Shown here one piece after another: positions 58,879-64,000 of a stretch of DNA of 64,000 bases. Under the pieces are notes generated by a model. That model was given only the letters and a program-made list of their open reading frames with translations. It ran no database searches and had not been told where the DNA came from. The DNA is taken from NCBI GenBank assembly GCA_026008535.1, contig BRKX01000015.1, positions 19,117,501-19,181,500 on the forward strand, written 5' to 3'. Every line of letters begins with the position of its first letter. Positions within the stretch are counted from its first letter, which is position 1. This DNA is from Perilla frutescens. Lineage: Eukaryota; Streptophyta; Magnoliopsida; Lamiales; Lamiaceae. Position numbers and translations under genes: made by a program.

Positions 58879-60713
58879 TTCCTACTACACTTATTCCATT
58901 AACATCTTCACAGATTAATATTCCTACTTCCACATCTCTAGATAGCACTGAGACCCAATCACAGATTCCTTCATCGTCTTTGCTTCCTCTCAGAAGAAGC
59001 TCTAGACAGCATAAGCCTCCACATTATCTCAATGACTATGATTGTACAGTTAATTCCTTTACCACATATGATCCCCCTTTATCACCATCTACACCACTCA
59101 CTTTTTCCTTTGTCATTTCTCCTACCCTTTCACCCTCTTATACTGCATTTCTTCTTAATGTTCACTCACTTCAGGAGCCTTTCACATATCACCAAGCTTG
59201 TAAATCTCCTGAATGGGTTGATGCCATGCACACTGAGCTGCAGGCTTTGGAATCTAATCAGACTTGGATTGTCATGCCTCTTCCACCGGGAGCAGGTTAT
59301 TAGTTGTAAGTGGGTATATAAACTTAAACTGAAATCTGATGGATCTATTGATAGATATAAGGCCCGGTTGGTCGCCAAAGGATACAACCAAGAATTTGGT
59401 ATAGACTATCATGAGGTGTTTGCACCTGTGGCTAAGCAGGTTACTGTGAGATTGGTTCTTACTCTTGCAACTCAATTTGGGTGGTTTTTGCATCAAATAG
59501 ACATCAACAACACATTTTTGCACGGACACCTAAAGGATGAGATCTATATGACTTTGCCGCAGGGCTATACTAAAGGGCAACCTGGTGACGTTTGTAAGTT
59601 GGTCAGAAGTTTATATGGCCTCAAACAGGCTTCACGAGAATGGAATCTTGAGTTTAGTAAACTGCTTTTCTCTCTTGGTTTCTCACAATCTGAATCTGAT
59701 AATTATCTTTTTACTCGAGGCAAGGGAGATCAATTTGTTGCCCTGTTAGTGTACGTCGATGATATCTTACTGCTTGGCCCTTCTCTTGATCTAATTTCCT
59801 TCATCAAAGATGCTCTTCATCAGGCTTTTACAATCAAGGATCTTGGGGATGCCAAGTATTTCCTTGGAATGGAGATTGCTCGCTCTGATTCTGGGATGTT
59901 TCTTTGCCAACGCAAATACATATTGGATCTTCTTAATTCCGTTGGTCTATCTGGTTGTCATGCTACTTCGACTCTGCTACCTCCAGGGCTTCATCTCACT
60001 CGTAATGGTGATCCCTTCTAACACCCCGAGTCCTATCGTCAGTTGGTGGGAAAGTTACTCTATCTGAACCTTACACGCCCAGATCTTGCGTTCGCCATGC
60101 AGCAACTTAGTCAATTCCTTTCAGCTCCTACATTGGACCATTGGAACGCTGCTATCCACGTGCTCCGTTATCTCAAGGGCACTCCATCTCTGGGTCTCCA
60201 TTATACAGTTAGTTCCTCCTTCAACATGCATGCCTTTTGCGACGCTGACTGGGGTTCTTATGTTGATTCTCGTCAATCTTTGACTGGATATTGCGTTTTT
60301 GTGGGCGATTGCTTGGTTTCTTGGCGCTACAAAAAGCAGCCCACCGTCTCTCTTTCGACCGCTGAAGCGGAATATCGAAGTATGTCTTATACTGTCGGGG
60401 AGTTGCTTTGGATTTCTTATGTTCTTGATGAGTTCTGCATCCCTTATTCCCTTCCTGTTCCAGTTCACTGCGACAACAAAGCCGCGATTCAGATTACGCA
60501 GAATCAGGTCTACCACGAGCGAACAAAACACCTTGAGCTCGACTGCCATTTTTCTTGATTGCATTTCCGGCGGGGCTTCATTCTTCCAATGCATGTTTCT
60601 ACGACTTCTCAAATTGCCGATCTCTTTACTAAGGCTCTTCCTGGTCCCCGTTTCTGTGCTTTTTTACAGCTCCTTCGTCTTGGTGATCTTCACCAAGTCT
60701 CGTCTGCGGGGGG
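58879..60713 (+). pseudogene. Copia reverse transcriptase and RNase H, frameshifted
   Basis: The linker and RT start (VDAMHTELQALESNQTWIVMP) lie in a shifted frame at 58980-59300; pol then returns to the first frame at CKWVYKLKLKSDGSIDRYKA. RT motifs: AFAPVAK-like VFAPVAKQVTVR, DINNTFLHG, SLYGLKQASREW and the catalytic LVYVDDILLLG (59750-59782). A stop at 60019 precedes the RNase H part (ESYRQLVGKLLYLNLTRPDL, AFCDADW, SLSTAEAEYRSM), and a last frameshift near 60555 precedes the C-terminal QIADLFTKALPGPRF. Only a few lesions, consistent with the young LTRs. Confidence 0.87.
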
Positions 60714-60927
60714 TGATGAAATCATGTCCACTTGTCTGTCTACGTGGCATCTTGATATTTTCATTTAGATATTTTCTGCCTACGTGGCATCTGATTAGCT
60801 CACAGATTATATATAAATAAGATCACCACTGTTGCATTGCTTAAGTGTGAAATAATACAGAATTTTTCTTTCTCCCAAATTTATGCACACAACGTGTTTG
60901 GTTTTATGATTCATTCACAATTTAACA
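60714..60927 (+). repeat. 3' LTR of compact Copia, 214 bp
   Basis: Preceded by the polypurine tract ctgcggggggtgatg and followed by TSD GATAG. Confidence 0.93.
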
Positions 60928-60932
60928 GATAG

Positions 60933-63571
60933 TGTATGTGTGTGTTTCCCCTTTTCTACTTTTTAAGTTACAATGGATATATCATTCATACCAATTGTCT
61001 CAATACCTCCTAAAAAATAAAAAATATAAAATAAAAATTTGTCTCAATACCATCTTTTACTTGTACATTATAAACCATTATCATTATTCATTTAGGACTG
61101 AAAATGAAGGGTAAGAGAAAGCCAAATTGAGGGCAACCATATCAAATCATAATTATTTTTTTCAGTGGGATGAGAATTATCCAAATTGTGAGATTTTGAG
61201 CTCATATAATAATTTATATGAAAATCCACTCTTTTATTTTTTTTTCATTCAACAGAATAGTGATATAAAAGAGAGAGAAGATCATAAGTTCTGCAACATC
61301 GAAATAAAGTAAAAATAATTGAAGGATATACTTGTCTAATCATTATTTTACCAAAATAAACAACAAATTCAACTCACTACACATCAGCCAGACAATGATC
61401 AAATAATTAACTGAAGATGCATGTATATGCTGTCATATGTTTAATATTTGTTTGTACTGATAATGATTAATTAGCAGAGAATCGCATTATTTATTGCATA
61501 CATTAATTATACCAATCCTATCTCAAGCATGATTTAACCCCCAAGTATTCTAAGAAATATTTAAAGAGGTATCAGCAATTTAAATAATGGGTATATTCTC
61601 TCTCTCTCTCTCTCCCTCAAATTAAAAGTAAGAAAATAATGTAGGAACAAAATAAATTATTATCCTTTTATTTAGGAAAAAGAAAAGGAGGAAGGAGGTG
61701 CATGAATGGAAGGGGGGAGCCAATACACCTAAAATATGACACGTCATCAATATGGTGGGTCCCGCCTCTTATTCTCTCTCATGCCCATCAACTCCACTTC
61801 CCACTCCTTGAAAACTGACCGCTCAATCCCTCCCAACTGTTTCCCTTTCCATAATTGCCCCTCACTTTTTCCCCACCTTTGTGTTTGGTCCGGAGGGAAA
61901 TCAAGAGAGAAATATACGAGTCAGAATTTTTTTTTTTTTTCATCGTCTTCATCCCATTGAGAGTCTTATGAGAAATTGAGAAAAAGAAAAAAGTATGGAT
62001 GTGAAACCAAAATGATGTTGTTTGATATTTTTTATTATTATTTTTAACTGACGTGTGATTAGTTATTTCCACATTATATTCATGCGCGCACCTAACGTAT
62101 CATGTCATATTTTCATAATTATAAAAAAAGAATTGTAGGATATATTTGTAATTGTTTTAACAAGTTAGGTATTTTTTTTTTAATTCTACCATTGACCTAC
62201 ATCCCCAATAAATTAGGTATTGTTTAGTAAATAGATTTGAGTTGAATTATTTTCTAAAAAGTGACTAAAATGTAGAGATCAAAATGAAGGATCAATTTAT
62301 AAATTTTATCTAATGTCATGTCAACTAGAGAATAAATAGTACAATGTTATTATTTTCAAGAGAACCTAACATTTACCATAATCTATTTGAATTGGATTTT
62401 AAACAATCAACTCATAGGCCTATTATTCTTCAAGAATTTAAAATATTAACATCATTTCATTTAATAAAAATAACAAAAAATAATCTATGAAATTCGTCCA
62501 AGAAACAAAGTATCACGGATTCAATGAAGCCATTTACAATCCCTTTATTTGCCTTTAAAAAAAAACAAGTATTTATTTTGTTTTGAGGAACATTTAGACA
62601 GCCCAAGGGTATTTCCGGTAGCGAAGTTGCTGCCCGTATTCTCCGGGCAGACTCCGATTTGCTTTAGTAGTCTTAGATTCTATATAAAAAGTAACAACCG
62701 ATTATTCACACATTTTATCAAATATACTTTTCCTTTTTTGTTTTCATGGTGTGCGCCATAAATAATTATTTCACACATCACACAACAAAACAACTTAAGA
62801 TATACTCGAAGATATATATATATATATATATCATATATTAAATATTTATATTTTTCTTTTCTTCTTTGAGCATTGAAGTAGTCAGCATAATTTATGTTTT
62901 CCGCTGAGATTTTGATATCCTTTTCAAGAGGAGACATTTCTGGGGGTGGTGGCACTGTATTATTTATACCTTTTTTTTTTTAAATATATTTTCAAGTGAG
63001 ATTATAATCACTATTATTTTTACTATTTTCATTTGATTCCAGCTTTGCTTTGTTGCACAGTGCAAGCTTTTGTGTAACATGTGATCTGCAATCACTGAGC
63101 TCTTTGTACCCCCATCACAGTGTGATTTTCAGCTAGATATTTGCAACTGGGTTTCAGCTATTTTGCCGATTTTTTTGTTCTGGGTTTGGTGGGAAAATAA
63201 TTGTTCTTGAAGTGGGGAAGGATATTCTGTAATCTTTTGTTGTGTTCGGGTTGAGCTGATCTTTAAACTTTTTTCCCCAATTTCTAGATTTTTTGGGGTT
63301 TTAAATATTTTTAAAAAACCATCGTTTCTTGAGGGGAAGAAAGTAGTCCTGTTTCTTTTCTTTTTTGGTGATTTGAATTTGTTGAAAGAGGAAGCAAAGT
63401 TTTTCTGTAGTGATATTTGACTTATTTTTCTGAGATGGGTCTGAGTTGTTTTAGGTGATTCTGGGGGGTTTGAATGAAAATTTGTTTGGTTTGATTTAAC
63501 TATCATTTAGGAGGAGGCGGATAATTGGGAAATCTTGGGAATTTTTTTGATGATTTTTGCTTCTGTGGAAG
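60933..63571. other. Intergenic DNA and probable promoter/5' UTR of the kinase gene
   Basis: Holds a (CT)n run (61600-61616), a TGACACGTCATC word at 61737-61748 (ACGT core, a bZIP-type site by sequence only), and (TA)n at 62813-62830. From about 63040 the sequence becomes T/G-rich and leader-like up to the ATG at 63572. Short ORFs in this stretch are unsupported. Confidence 0.5.
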
Positions 63572-63755
63572 ATGGGATTAGCTGATGATGGCTTAAAGGT
63601 GGAGTCTTGGGATGTTCAGAAATCAAAGGGGAGGAAGAAAAAAGATGACGATGCAGTGGAGGAGACTGGTTGTTGGATTAAATTAAGGTTTATTGGGAGC
63701 TGTATTTCTTCAAGATCTAAAGTTGATAACTCTCTTAGTGGCATCAGCACTCATG
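63572..63755 (+). CDS. PBL34-type receptor-like cytoplasmic kinase, first exon (partial gene)
   Basis: 61 codons plus one base, ending ACTCATG|GTAATT, a good donor; the rest lies beyond the window. Starts MGLADDGLKVESWDVQKSKG, followed by a Lys/Asp-rich stretch and then ETGCWIKLRFIGSCISSRSK. This N-terminus is characteristic of RLCK VII proteins of the PBL34/35/36 group. Gly2 fits N-myristoylation and the Cys residues in TGCW and GSCIS could be palmitoylated, so plasma-membrane anchoring is expected. In Arabidopsis this group acts downstream of lectin receptor kinases in immunity; the same role here is inferred. The kinase domain itself is not visible. Confidence 0.85.
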
Positions 63756-64000
63756 GTAATTCTTCCCTTGTATATGTATAGTCTTATTATAATCAAGCTG
63801 TAATCTAATTTTAATTTCTGCTTTTATTTCATATTAGTTTGAAATCTTGGTTGATTTGTGGTCCAGAGTTGCCTCCTTTGTGTTGGGATTGTTTGTAATC
63901 ATGATAGGAGAACCAGAACTGCTTTCCGAGTGTAGGGAATGATCGATGATTCGGAATTTATGGGCGTTGGAGGGATTTCAGATAAATCCCACTAGAAATG

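Larger units (their letters stand above)
55813..60927 (+). mobile_element. Compact Copia LTR retrotransposon, 5115 bp
   Basis: Two 214-bp LTRs (55813-56026, 60714-60927) starting tgatgaaatc and ending tttaaca, with a perfect 5-bp TSD GATAG (55808-55812, 60928-60932). Primer site tggcatcaagagca at 56027 (tRNA-Met type). PPT cgggggg directly before the 3' LTR. The LTR has a TATA box (attatatataaataag, about 60806-60821) and two 'ctacgtggcatct' words. The LTRs differ at only a few bases, so the insertion is young, yet pol has stops. The short LTR and small gag suggest a compact Copia lineage; not assigned further. Confidence 0.93.

Noticed and set aside
61737..61748. Functional ABRE/bZIP site for the kinase gene
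   Set aside because: A single TGACACGTCATC word about 1.8 kb upstream of the ATG is not enough to call a regulatory site.

Overview
The window is nuclear DNA from a flowering plant, probably a eudicot. Evidence: AT-rich intergenic DNA, intron-containing plant genes, and the usual plant transposon orders (Copia, Ty3/gypsy, PIF/Harbinger, Mutator-like, CACTA, tRNA-derived SINEs, possible Helitrons). I cannot name the species. No bacterial, organellar, CRISPR or operon-like structure was seen.

Host genes sit near the two ends. A single-exon glyoxal/galactose-oxidase-like gene lies at 173-1924 (minus). An intron-rich conserved plant gene lies at about 48185-53343 (plus); I could splice ten coding exons that keep one frame, but its N-terminus is unresolved. 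The first exon of a PBL34-type receptor-like cytoplasmic kinase lies at 63572-63755 (plus) and continues past the window.

Most of the rest is transposons nested in transposons, and for most insertions a target-site duplication (TSD) can be read directly. Nest 1 (3348-14389): a TIR element flanked by (TA)n holds a decayed Ty3/gypsy element (4244-13623, TSD TTTAT), whose integrase gene was hit by a 2511-bp solo LTR (7900-10410, TSD CGAAG). Nest 2 (19858-35276): a small Mutator-like element holds a Sirevirus-like Copia element with an extra env-position ORF (20723-35245, TSD CATCT). That element's RNase H region is split by a minus-strand non-autonomous LTR retrotransposon (25820-31113, TSD ACAAA). 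Nest 3 (37602-43480): a Tourist-type element (TSD TAA) holds a Mutator-like element with long TIRs (9-bp TSD TTATTTAAA), which holds a two-gene PIF/Harbinger element (TSD TCA) with an intact Myb/SANT ORF, a transposase with two nonsense codons, and a 67/47-bp minisatellite between them.

Between the nests are a second TIR element next to nest 1 (14436-15094), two putative tandem Helitrons (15517-19857), three SINEs, a CACTA MITE (45846-46169), a Pack-MULE carrying a kinase fragment with its catalytic lysine lost (47000-47822), and a compact Copia element with 214-bp LTRs (55813-60927, TSD GATAG).

Nothing here is clearly a new biological system. The observations most worth checking are the three-class DNA-transposon nest, the Pack-MULE, a palindrome recurring through the Sirevirus-like element, the SINE family, and the frame conflict at the start of the 49-53 kb gene. 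Family names rest on motif recognition from memory; no database search was run.
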